From: Ophthalmolycus amberensis
Lineage: Eukaryota > Chordata > Actinopteri > Perciformes > Zoarcidae
Direction of reading: 5' to 3'
Length of the DNA stretch: 64,000 nucleotides
NCBI GenBank assembly: GCA_024529925.1
Contig: JAFEUB010001561.1
Span: 209,501 to 273,500 of the forward strand
Made by a program: the position numbers and the translations under genes. A model generated the notes under the pieces. The model was not told the origin of the DNA, made no database searches, and was given only the letters and a program-made list of their open reading frames with translations. Below, one piece after another: positions 12,001-25,800 of this stretch. Numbering within the stretch: position 1 is the first letter of the stretch; each line of letters starts with the position of its first letter.

Positions 12001-13854
12001 GTGGCGCTGCGTCTCTGGGAAAACCCCGACAACAAAGTGTGCGGTGACTGCGGCTCGGCCAATCCTGAGTGGGCGTCGGTCAACCTGCTGCTGGTCATCT
12101 GTCATACCTGTGCAGGTACGATGACATCACACACCTGCATCTACCACACAGCAGCTGGAGATCAGATGTTATGAGCAGATATTATGCAGCGAGGTCGGCT
12201 AACAAATTAAATCTATTGTCTGTGAACATTGTGTTTAACATCAATCTTCTGCTAGCTAATTAGCAACATTTCCTTATTATGTATTAGAATAGAAAATATA
12301 CTCGAAAACATAATCCAGACATCAGGTTTCAATTGAAATGTATTTACGGGGTTGTGTTTGTGATGATGGTCAAGATAAAGAGATTTTCATCTTTAGGACT
12401 TGAAACAAGCTCATTTCAGTATTGGTTTGAATACAGAATGCTAACAGAGTCTGTTCTCAGGTCAGCATAGAGCTCTGGGAAGCAACCTGTCGAAGGTACG
12501 CAGTCTGAAGATGGACAACAAGGTCTGGACTGAACCACTTATACAGGTGAGAGGGGGAACTGAACCACTCGTATAGGTGAGAGGGGGGACTGAACCACTC
12601 GTACAGGTGAGAGGGGGGACTGAACCACTCGTACAGGTGAGGGGGGACTGAACCACTCGTATAGGTGAGAGGGGGGACTGAACCACTCGTATAGGTGAGA
12701 GGAGGGACTGAACCACTCGTATAGGTGAGAGGGGGGACTGAACCACTCGTATAGGTGAGAGGGGGGACTGAACCACTCGTATAGGTGAGAGGAGGGACTG
12801 AACCACTCGTATAGCTGAGAGGGGGGACTGAACCACTCGTATAGGTGAGAGCGGGGACTGAACCACTCGTATAGGTGAGAGGGGGGACTGAACCACTCGT
12901 ACAGGTGAGAGGGGGGACTGAACCACTCGTATAGGTGAGAGGAGGGACTGAACCACTCGTATAGGTGAGAGGAGGGACTGAACCACTCGTATAGGTGAGA
13001 GGGGGGACTGAACCACTCGTATAGGTGAGAGGAGGGACTGAACCACTCGTATAGGTGAGAGGAGGGACTGAACCACTCGTATAGGTGAGAGGCGGGACTG
13101 AACCACTCGTATAGGTGAGAGGGGGGACTGAACCACTCGTATAGGTGAGAGGCGGGACTGAACCACTCGTATAGGTGAGAGGGGGGACTGAACCACTCGT
13201 ATAGGTGAGAGGGGGGACTGAACCACTCGTATAGGTGAGAGGGGGGACTGAACCACTCGTATAGGTGAGAGGAGGGACTGAACCACTCGTATAGGTGAGA
13301 GGGGGGACTGAACCACTCGTATAGGTGAGAGGGGGGACTGAACCACTCGTATAGGTGAGAGGAGGGACTGAACCACTCGTATAGGTGAGAGGAGGGACTG
13401 AACCACTCGTATAGGTGAGAGGGGGGACTGAACCACTCGTATAGGTGAGAGGGGGGACTGAACCACTCGTATAGGTGAGAGGGGGGACTGAACCACTCGT
13501 ATAGGTGAGAGGAGGGACTGAACCACTCCTAAATGGCCTTTAACACCTTTCTCTCCCAGCTGTTTGTTACCTATGGTAACCGGCTGGCCAATCAGGTGTG
13601 GGCTCCAGTGGTGCCGGCGGCGGAGCAGCTGAGTCCGGGGTCGTCTGACATAGAGAGGTCTAAGTTCATCCTGGATAAATACAGCAGAGGCTGCTACAGA
13701 CGAGTCCACGCTCTGACCTCCTCACCCTCTCTGATGGATCAGGTCTGACTCAGTCCAGAACACAAATAAATACAGCATATGATGTAAAGAGTACATTATC
13801 TCATTATATGAATCATTTGATTTGTATTGAATGTCACCTGTCCAGGTTTGTAAT

Positions 13855-13897
<43 letters not shown>

Positions 13898-16800
13898 CAG
13901 AGGCTGCGTCAGGTGGTTTGTGGAGACGACATAGAAGAAACGATGTCTCTGATCTGCTCAGGAGCAAAGGTCTGATGGTTTTACACTTTGTTCATATATG
14001 ACCCAGAATCATCACACATTATTACACACACACACACACACACACATCTTTCATGTCCTGTATCTGAGTGAGGTTACCTGTGTGTGCAGGTGTGTCAGTC
14101 AGACCCTCAGATCCCCTCCCCCATCCTGATGGCTGAGAGGGCCGGTCAGGGCCTGCAGACCGAGCTGCTCCGCCTCAATGAGTACACAGGTAACACACAC
14201 ACACACACACACACACAGGTAACACACACACACAGGTAACACACACACACACACAGGTAACACACACACACAGGTAACACACACACACACAGGTAACACA
14301 CACACACACACAGGTAACACACACACACACACACAGGTAACACACACACACACACAGGTAACACACACACACAGGTAACACACACACACAGGTAACACAC
14401 ACACACACAGGTAACACACACACACACACACAGGTAACACACACACACACAGGTAACACACACACACACAGGTAACACACACACACACAGGTAACACACA
14501 CACACACACAGATAACACACACACACACACACAGGTAACACACACACACAGGTAACACACACACACACAGGTAACACACACACACACACAGATAACACAC
14601 ACACACACACACAGGTAACACACACACACACACACAGGTAACACACACACACACACAGGTAACACACACACACACACACACAGGTAACACACACACACAC
14701 ACAGGTAACACACACACACACATGTAACACACACACACAGGTAACACACACACACACACGTTAGTATGTCAGTATGAATAGTATGTTAGTATAAGTATTA
14801 TGTTAATGCATTAGTATCTTAGTATGTTCGTATATTAGTATGAATAGTATGTTAATATGTTACTATGAATAGTATGTTAATGTAAATAGTATGTTCGTAC
14901 TTTAGTTTGTCAGTATGAATAGAATATTGTTACTAGTAGTTTGATAAACTCACCTGGATGTGATTCTTTATTCAAATCTTTTTCTTGTCATTAGACGTTC
15001 CATCTTACCTGCCTCAGAGACCTGACTCCGCCCCCTCAGGTAGGATAAATACACTAACAACAATAATACTAATGTAAAAATGACTGCAAATGTGAAAAAT
15101 GATGACCAACAGATTGCTGTACTCTTTAAACTGCTTTTGTGTGTGTGTGTGTGTGTGTGTGTTGCCTGTGTGTGTGCGCAGTTGAGGAAGAGGAGGAGCT
15201 TCACGGGAAACTGGAGGAAGATCGTTTTCTCTTCTCGTTAGAAAACGACTCGGCAGCGTGTGACGTTCTTGATTTGAGAGAAATTCTGTCTGTGTTCCTC
15301 AAAGATGGGTAAATATTACGATACAAGCTATACTAATACTTATAGTACTACTAATACCAGTAGTACTACCAATACAGCTAATACCTCATTTACCCCTGTG
15401 CAGTGGTGTATAGTAACGAAGTAGAAATACTTCGTTACTGTACTTAAGTAGTTTTTTTGGGTATCTGTACTTTACTTTACTACTTATATTTCTGTTGACT
15501 TTTACTTTTACTTCACTACATTTTGCAAAGAAAACTGATACTTTTACTCCGATACATTTCCCCTGAAACCTTCGTTACTCGCTACAAAATCAAATCTATC
15601 TTTAGAAACAAAATGAATGATGAGACCAGCGTCGGGGACTGTGGTGGAACACAGACTGCAAGCAAGCAGGTTGGTTGAATCAGTGGTCCTAGCAGCAAGT
15701 TAAATCATTGGTTAATCACGTTAATGCACAATTGCAAACAAGTGCTCTCAAAGCTGCGGCGTTTTGATTCCCAGTGATGCCCAGGATGCTACATGCTATA
15801 AGCTAGCGGGCGACTACCTGAGTATAATTCCACTCTACGATGACTGATTTCATGATGGAAGCAGAAATGGAAGCACCTGCTACTCCCGCAACAAACTACG
15901 GTGGTGACGAAGACCAACACCCGTGGATCGCTAGCGAGTTAGTGAGCTGAGGAAGTGTTGACAGTTGTGCAGCACTAGTTGGCTAACGTTAGCTGTAGCT
16001 ATATACACGGATTGACAGGAGCCGCGAGAGCGCAGCATTCGGGGAATCCTTCGCAGCTGTGCGCAAGCTGTCTGTGACGCTGAACACACCTCTACCTGCC
16101 TCAGCGGCCTGTGAAAGGCTATTTAGCATCGCAGGACTAGTCTTCAGCCCAAGAAGAGCGAGACTGAATTCTCGCAATTTTGAAAACCAACTTCTTTTGA
16201 AGATGAACAGGACATGTTTCAGTTTCAAGTAATGACTGGGTTGTTACTTTAGTATGGATCATGTTTTGATATTTGAGTCATGTTGTGGATGATCAGATGG
16301 AGTTATGATGGTAGCAGTCGCCCAATTGCAGATTCAGCTTGAGCAAAACCTTTGCCCATTGTGTTCAATTCAGGCCCATAGGAGTTTACAAGGCAGGCGT
16401 CCTTTCTCTAAACACTGACCTGATGCATCAAGTGGATATGTTTTGCTGAACATAATATTATGCATTTGCCCTCTACATCCTCTAGTCTAATGAGCATACT
16501 TATAAACGCACTGTTACAACTCCTTCATAGTGTCATATTGCTTTTCGGAGAATTATGATGATAAGTTCATAGTAGATGCAAAAGTATACTTATGTACAAT
16601 ATATTATGTTGAACATTGTTGCTCCTGGATGGATCACAGCCAACACAATTATGTTCAACACAGCTCCATGTCCTTGGTCATGGTGCCACAGCACTTAAAA
16701 GAATAAACTTCATAATTCTCAAAATTATGACCCTTTGCTTTTTTATTAACAGCATTTACTTTTACTTTCAATGAACAGGTTATGATGTACATTTAATATC

Positions 16801-19800
16801 AGAAAATTACTTTTGATACTTAAGTACTTTTGTACTTAAGTACAATAAATATCAGATACTTTAAGACTTTTACTCAAGTAGTATTCTAATAGGTGACTTT
16901 TTACTTTTACTTGAGTAGTTTTCCAGTAAGGTATCTTTACTTTTACTCAAGTATGGCTTTTGAGTACTTTATACACCACTGCCCCTGTGTGTGTTTTCAG
17001 ACCGGCTCATCAGTTTGAGATGGTGACTCTGAGCGATCAGCTGATCTGTGCTGCTGACAACGAAGAGGCGCTGCTGAGTCACCTGGTTCACATCCTGAAG
17101 GTACACCTGAGTTTGTCCAAGTCCCAGTGTCCCCCTAAGGCACACGTGTCAAACTCAAGGCCCGCAGGCCGAATCCGGCCCGCCATATCATTTTATGTGG
17201 CCCGCGAATCCGCCAGCAAAAAAAAAAAAATAATAATTAAAAGTTAGACTTGAAAATAAAAGTATCCCCATGGTCGAAATTATGAGATAGAAAGTTGAAA
17301 TGATGAGATAGCATGTTGTCTGTGTATCGACATTAAAACGATCACAACAGGTGGACAGGAGAGGCAACGGCCCGAAAAGCGGTTTTCCAAAAATTGAAAA
17401 AGATCGACAAATAATCCCAAAATGTCCACGAAGAGAAAAATTGATGCAGAGGCAAGAAAATGTAATGAAAGATGGGAAAGTGAATACATGTTTGTGCTTC
17501 AAGGATAAAAACGGTCTGTCTTCTGTGTTATGAGACAGTGTCGGTGATGAAGGATACTATTCACGTCGGCATTTTGACACCAAACACGGAGCTAAATTTA
17601 GCCTCCAAGAAAAACATCAAATTGTCCAAGAATTAAAAGGCAGACTGCAATCACAGCAGAATATATTTACACAAGCTACAGCCCAGTGCATGCTAAAGGT
17701 ATGTGAGCAGAGCTCCGACCAGATACAGACTTTTACAAATGTCAGTTTGTGAAGAAACACCATCGCAGACCGAGTTCATGAACTAGCAGCAATCTAACAA
17801 CACAGCAGCTAAGAGACGAGCAGGTACTTGTATTTTTAATTAGCTGTTGATGAAAGCACAGACAACACGGATACAGCACATCTATCCATGTTTATCAGAC
17901 CTGACTCTCAGTGAGCAGCTCTTGGCTGTAGCTGCCAGCACAGGACGACGACAGGGAGGAACATTAGTGATGCAGAGAGGTGACACAAACAGCTTTGAAC
18001 AAAGTTAATGTCATAACTTGTGTTTGATATTTGTCTTTGTTATTTTCTTTAATAGTTTGATCTTTGATAGAGTAATGTGGGTTTATTAACCCTCAATTAA
18101 AATGATTTATGTTTTAATAACAGAAATGTGTTTAAATATCATTTTACATTTATATAACTGCATGTACAATATTTGTACACTTGAATAAACAATAATCAAA
18201 TGCAGAGAGAGTTATTTAACAATATGTTAGGGAGAAGTTAGTTACACAGTCTTACAGTTACAACCGGCCCTTTGAGGGAAACTATGACGCTGATGTGGCC
18301 CAGAGTGGAGATGAGTTTGACACCCCTGCACTAAGGCCTTAAGACCTGAACCCTCAGAGACTTTACTGACGTCTACAGCAGGGGTCTTCAACGTTTTTCA
18401 GGCCAAGGACCCCCAAACTGATAGAGAGATGGAGCAGGGACCCCCGACTATATGTATTGTATAAAGTTGTGTTTTATATTAAATGGGCCTAGTGACGTGT
18501 ATAAACATACCTCTTTATTGTGCATTGAATACTAAGCTATTCAAATAATACACAGGTTCATATATTCATGTTTTTATTTTAAACATGTGCAAGGTACAGT
18601 GAGTAGGGAGGCCGTGCCACTGACATTTATAAACATACCTTGTCAGCTGATACCAATGCCAATATCAACATTGTCTGTCAATTGCATGATAATCATGCAT
18701 ACAAGCTATTCAAATTGATGTTTTCATTTTAAACATAAATGTCGAAACGAAAAATGAGTGATGGCCTATTAGTGCCACTGCCATGCATAAAGATACCTGT
18801 TATCTTGCATACAATACTGAACTATTAAAATCATGGACACATTCATGTTTAGAGAAAAGAAAAATCATTTTTTCTTTTTAGTTGTCTCATCAACCAAAAA
18901 TTTCACGGACCCCCTGCAGTACCTCCGGACCCCCTAGGGGCCGCGGACCCCCTGTTGAAGACCTCTGGTCTATAGTATAACCTGAGTTCTAGTCATTAGT
19001 GTAACCTGAGTTCTAGTCATTAGTGTAACCTGAGTTCTAGTCATTAGTGTAACCTGAGTTATAGTCATTAGTATAACCTGAGTTATAGTCATTAGTATAA
19101 CCTGAGTTATAGTCATTAGTATAACCTGAGTTATAGTCATTAGTATAACCTGAGTTATAGTCATTAGTGTAACCTGAGTTATAGTCATTAGTGTAACCTG
19201 AGTTATAGTCATTAGTGTAACCTGAGTTATAGTCATTAGTATAACCTGAGTTATAGTCATTAGTGTAACCTGAGTTATAGTCATTAGTGTAACCTGAGTT
19301 CTAGTCATTAGTGTAACCTGAGTTATAGTCATTAGTATAACCTGAGTTATAGTCATTAGTGTAACCTGAGTTATAGTCATTAGTGTAACCTGAGTTATAG
19401 TCATTAGTATAACCTGAGTTATAGTCATTAGTGTAACCTGAGTTATAGTCATTAGTGTAACCTGAGTTATAGTCATTAGTGTAACCTGAGTTATAGTCAT
19501 TAGTATAACCTGAGTTATAGTCATTAGTATAACCTGAGTTATAGTCATTCGTGTAACCTGAGTTATAGTCATTCGTGTAACCTGAGTTATAGTCATTAGT
19601 GTAACCTGAGTTATAGTCATTAGTATAACCTGAGTTATAGTCATTAGTGTAACCTGAGTTATAGTCATTAGTGTAACCTGAGTTATAGTCATTAGTATAA
19701 CCTGAGTTATAGTCATTAGTGTAACCTGAGTTATAGTCATTAGTGTAACCTGAGTTATAGTCATTAGTGTAACCTGAGTTATAGTCATTAGTATAACCTG

Positions 19801-22800
19801 AGTTATAGTCATTAGTATAACCTGAGTTATAGTCATTCGTGTAACCTGAGTTATAGTCATTAGTGTAACCTGAGTTATAGTCATTAGTGTAACCTGAGTT
19901 ATAGTCATTAGTGTAACCTGAGTTATAGTCATTAGTGTAACCTGAGTTATAGTCATTACTGTAACCTGAGTTCTAGTCATTAGTGTAACCTGAGTTATAG
20001 TCATTAGTGTAACCTGAGTTATAGTCATTAGTATAACCTGAGTTCTAGTCATGACTGTAACCTGAGTTATAGTCATTAGTGTAACCTGAGTTATAGTCAT
20101 TAGTTTAACCTGAGTTATAGTCATTAGTGTAACCTGAGTTATAGTCATTAGTGTAACCTGAGTTATAGTCATTAGTGTAACCTGAGTTATAGTCATTAGT
20201 ATAACCTGAGTTCTAGTCATGACTGTAACCTGAGTTATAGTCATTAGTGTAACCTGAGTTATAGTCATTAGTTTAACCTGAGTTATAGTCATTAGTGTAA
20301 CCTGAGTTATAGTCATTAGTGTAACCTGAGTTATAGTCATTGGTGTAACCTGAGTTCTAGTCATTAGTGTAACCTGAGTTATAGTCATTAGTGTAACCTG
20401 AGTTATAGTCATTAGTGTAACCTGAGTTATAGTCATTAGTGTAACCTGAGTTATAGTCATTAGTGTAACCTGAGTTATAGTCATTGGTGTAACCTGAGTT
20501 ATAGTCATTAGTGTAACCTGAGTTATAGTCATTAGTGTAACCTGAGTTATAGTCATTAGTGTAACCTGAGTTATAGTCATTAGTATAACCTGAGTTATAG
20601 TCATTAGTTTAACCTGAGTTATAGTCATTAGTGTAACCTGAGTTATAGTCATTAGTGTAACCTGAGTTATAGTCATTGGTGTAACCTGAGTTCTAGTCAT
20701 TAGTGTAACCTGAGTTATAGTCATTAGTGTAACCTGAGTTATAGTCATTAGTGTAACCTGAGTTATAGTCATTAGTATAACCTGAGTTATAGTCATTGGT
20801 GTAACCTGAGTTCTAGTCATTAGTGTAACCTGAGTTATAGTCATTAGTGTAACCTGAGTTATAGTCATGACTGTAACCTGAGTTATAGTCATTAGTGTAA
20901 CCTGAGTTATAGTCATTACTGTAACCTGAGTTCTAGTCATTAGTGTAACCTGAGTTATAGTCATTACTGTAACCTGAGTTCTAGTCATTAGTGTAACCTG
21001 AGTTCTAGTCATTAGTGTAACCTGAGTTATAGTCATTAGTATAACCTGAGTTCTAGTCATGACTGTAACCTGAGTTATAGTCATTAGTGTAACCTGAGTT
21101 ATAGTCATTAGTTTAACCTGAGTTATAGTCATTAGTGTAACCTGAGTTATAGTCATTAGTGTAACCTGAGTTATAGTCATTAGTGTAACCTGAGTTATAG
21201 TCATTAGTATAACCTGAGTTCTAGTCATGACTGTAACCTGAGTTATAGTCATTAGTGTAACCTGAGTTATAGTCATTAGTTTAACCTGAGTTATAGTCAT
21301 TAGTGTAACCTGAGTTATAGTCATTAGTGTAACCTGAGTTATAGTCATTGGTGTAACCTGAGTTCTAGTCATTAGTGTAACCTGAGTTATAGTCATTAGT
21401 GTAACCTGAGTTATAGTCATTAGTGTAACCTGAGTTATAGTCATTAGTGTAACCTGAGTTATAGTCATTAGTGTAACCTGAGTTATAGTCATTGGTGTAA
21501 CCTGAGTTCTAGTCATTAGTGTAACCTGAGTTATAGTCATTAGTGTAACCTGAGTTATAGTCATTAGTGTAACCTGAGTTATAGTCATTAGTATAACCTG
21601 AGTTATAGTCATTAGTTTAACCTGAGTTCTAGTCATTAGTGTAACCTGAGTTATAGTCATTAGTGTAACCTGAGTTATAGTCATTAGTGTAACCTGAGTT
21701 ATAGTCATTAGTATAACCTGAGTTATAGTCATTAGTTTAACCTGAGTTATAGTCATTAGTGTAACCTGAGTTATAGTCATTAGTGTAACCTGAGTTATAG
21801 TCATTAGTGTAACCTGAGTTATAGTCATTAGTGTAACCTGAGTTATAGTCATTGGTGTAACCTGAGTTCTAGTCATTAGTGTAACCTGAGTTATAGTCAT
21901 TAGTGTAACCTGAGTTATAGTCATTAGTGTAACCTGAGTTATAGTCATTAGTATAACCTGAGTTATAGTCATTAGTTTAACCTGAGTTATAGTCATTAGT
22001 GTAACCTGAGTTATAGTCATTAGTGTAACCTGAGTTATAGTCATTAGTGTAACCTGAGTTATAGTCATTAGTTTAACCTGAGTTATAGTCATTAGTGTAA
22101 CCTGAGTTATAGTCATTAGTTTAACCTGAGTTATAGTCATTAGTGTAACCTGAGTTATAGTCATTAGTGTAACCTGAGTTATAGTCATTAGTTTAACCTG
22201 AGTTATAGTCATTAGTGTAACCTGAGTTATAGTCATTTGTGTAACCTGAGTTATAGTCATTGGTGTAACCTGAGTTATAGTCATTAGTGTAACCTGAGTT
22301 ATAGTCATTTGTGTAACCTGAGTTATAGTCATTAGTGTAACCTGAGTTATAGTCATTTGTGTAACCTGAGTTATAGTCATTAGTGTAACCTGAGTTATAG
22401 TCATTAGTTTAACCTGAGTTATAGTCATTAGTGTAACCTGAGTTATAGTCATTTGTGTAACCTGAGTTATAGTCATTAGTGTAACCTGAGTTATAGTCAT
22501 TGGTGTAACCTGAGTTCTAGTCATTAGTGTAACCTGAGTTTTAGGTATCAGGGTAACCTGAGTTCTAGGTATCAGTGTAATCTGGGTTTTTGTTTCCAGG
22601 TGATTCTCCCAGGGGGGGTGTCTTATGCAGAGGTGGGTGGAGCTTCTGCAGTCAGTAAAGTGCGTGTAGTTAATGTGAGCGGAGCCTTGAGTCATTGTGA
22701 TGCCTGGTTGTTGCTGTTGGAGGATGGAGTCAGTCTTCATCCCGTCCACAGACACACACAGAAGACTGTGAGGATGGATCTAGACATGCTCAGTCATCAT

Positions 22801-25800
22801 GGTAAGTCTTATAATTTCCTTCGAGCTCCACCTGCTGCAACATGTTGAAGTTACTGATTAACTCAATGCACTTTTTGTATTATTCATTTTTGTAATGGAA
22901 ATTATAGATAAATATCTATAACCCCGGGTTTAGGTTAGATAGCGTGTGTGGTGAGTATCAGTGTAGTAGGAGTAGAGTATGAGTATAATTAACCTCCGTA
23001 CAGCAAAATATACTCTGTATCAGAAAAACACAAAGTTGAATGTTAAAATATCAGAAAACATCATGTTGTATGTTTGATTTATGAATAAACATGTTTTTAC
23101 TTGGTCTGAAAAAGATCCCTAAATCTGACGCTAAAACTCTTTTTCAGTAATGGATCCAACTGAAAACGTCATCACCATGGTGATGGCAGACAGGTGTGCA
23201 ACCTCCGTGATTCTTGCTTTAGTTACTAATATTTCCCGGCCCCTGATTGGCCGAGGTCACCAGGTGTACCTAACATCAGGATGCCTCTTTGTCCTCGTCA
23301 GGAGTTTGTCGCTGCGGTTCGAGGAGCAGCTCAGCTGTCGGTCCTGGTTCAGCCACCTGCAGAGAGCTCTGAACAATCAGAGAGAAGCGCCACGGCATCC
23401 TCCGGCAGCCAATCAGAGCTCAGCACGTCAGTATCTGTACCCGGTGATGGACGTGGGCTTGAGGGGCTCGGTGCCGCCGGCTGTCGAACGCTGCATCTCC
23501 CACATCACGACCTTCGGTGAGTTTATATTTACACGTTTAGAGATGAAAACTACAAATCTGCAAAGAATTATGGGACATTGTCTCTTTCTCTCAGGTCTGA
23601 AGGTTGACGGCGTGTACCGCCGCTGTGGCCTCGCAACCAAAGTCACCCGATTGGTGGAGGCTCTGATGACATCACCTAACTCCGCCCCTCTGGAGAGTGA
23701 TGAGCAGGGTGTTCTAGATGCTGGCTCCGCCCTCAAACAATATGTCCGCCAGCAGGAAAGTTTGATCCCGGACAGAGACAGACAGCAGTGGACCCACGCT
23801 GCAAGTTAGTACTCTGTACATATACTACTACTTGTACCGTAAAGTATGTGTCGTAAACATAGCTCAGATTTATGTCAAGCTGAATAAATCACAGGAACTG
23901 TACAGTACAGTAGTATTTACAGCAGTATTTGTGAAGATGTCGTGGTAGATCAGTAGCAGTAGTGGAAGTATCTGGAGTTATACTAGAATACCACTACTGT
24001 AGTAACAGTAATAATACTACAATACTCCTACTGTAGTAGGAGTATTGTAGTATTTTATTTATTTATTTCATTTATTTAAAAGGGACCATGTACAGTTTAA
24101 ACATAAATGTCTCCATTCGATGCAATGTACCAGATTATAGCTTCAGCTAATTTGCATCTGCAGTCCCTTGGCAGGTCAAACAAGGACAGAACAACAACAC
24201 AGTAAAAGGAAAAGACATAACACAGAGATATACCACAAAAAACACAAACCACAAAAAAGTATTACTACTGTAGCGTTACTACTGTAGCGTAACTATAGTA
24301 CTACAGTAGTTAGTGGTTACAGTAGTAACGCTACAGTAGTTACAGTGGTTACAGTAGTACTACAGTAGTAACAGTGGTTACAGTAGTAATGCTACAGTAG
24401 TTACAGTAGTTACAGTAGTTACAGTGGTTACAGTAGTACTACAGTAGTAACAGTAGTAACGCTACAGTAGTTACAGTAGTAATGCTACAGTAGTTACAGT
24501 GGTTACAGTAGTAATGCTACAGTAGTTACAGTAGTTACAGTAGTAATGCTACAGTAGTTACAATAGTTACAGTAGTTACAGTGGTAATGCTACAGTAGTT
24601 ACAGTAGTAACACTACAGTAGTTACAGTGGTTAGTTGTTACAGTAGTAACGCTACATTAGTTACAGTAGTAACACTACAGTAGTTACAGTGGTTACAGTA
24701 GTAATGCTACACTAGTTACAGTAGTTACAGTAGTAATGCTACAGTAGTTACAATAGTTACAGTAGTTACAGTAGTAATGCTACAGTAGTTACAATAGTTA
24801 CAGTAGTTACAGTAGTAATGCTACAGTAATTACAGTAGTAATGCTACAGTAGTTACAGTGGTTACAGTTGTTACAGTAGTAACGCTACATTAGTTACAGT
24901 AGTAATGCTACACTAGTTACAATAGTTACAGTAGTTACAGTAGTTACAATAGGTACAGTAGTTACAGTAGTAATGCTACAGTAGTTACAATAGTTATAGC
25001 CGTTACAGTAGCAACACTACAGTAGTTACAGTGGTTACAGCTGTTACAGTAGTAACGCTACATTAGTTACAGTAGTAATGCTACAGTAGTTACAGTGGTA
25101 ATGCTACAGTAGTTACAGTAGTTACAGTAGTAATGCTACAATAGTTACAGTGGTTACAGTAGTAACGCTACAGTAGTAACGCTACAATAGTTACAATAGT
25201 AATGCTACAGTGGTTACAGTAGTTACAGTGGTTACAGTAGTACTACAGTAGTAACAGTGGTTACAGTAGTTACAGTAGTAACAGTAGTTATAGTAGTAAT
25301 GCTACAGTAGTTACAGTGGTTACAGTAGTAACGCTACAGTAGTTACAGTACGGTAGTTACAGTGGTTACAGTGGTAATGCTACAGTAGTAACAGTAGTTA
25401 CAGTGGTTACAGTGGCTACAGTAGTAATGCTACAGTAGTAACAGTAGTTACAGTAGTAACGCTACAGTAGTTACAGTAGTTACAGTGGTAACGCTACAGT
25501 AGTAACAGTGGTTACAGTAGTAATGCTACAGTAGTAACAGTAGTTACAGTAGTTACAGTAGTAATGCTACAGTGGTTACAGTAGTTACAGTAGTAATGCT
25601 ACAGTAGTTACAGTGGTTACAGTGGTTACAGTAGTACTACAGTAGTAACTACAGTAGTACTCACTGTACTTTTCTCTCTCAGTGAATGCAGATGAACACT
25701 CCAGGTTTTCAGCCTACCGACGGTTGCTACGGCAACTGCCCGACGACAACCGAGCAACACTGAACGCACTGTTTGGACACTTCTACATGTAACACACACA

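Noticed and set aside
12462..13709. 415-codon reverse-strand open frame (SPIRVVQSPL repeats)
   Set aside because: Read-through of the 30-bp donor array in antisense.
18968..22565. Possible CRISPR array (short, regular repeats)
   Set aside because: Units are contiguous without unique spacers, and this is a vertebrate genome; same for the other arrays.
18970..22755. 1,261-codon reverse-strand open frame with VTLMTITQ repeats
   Set aside because: Produced by a 24-bp minisatellite whose length is divisible by 3; it overlaps a real ARAP exon on the other strand and has no domain.
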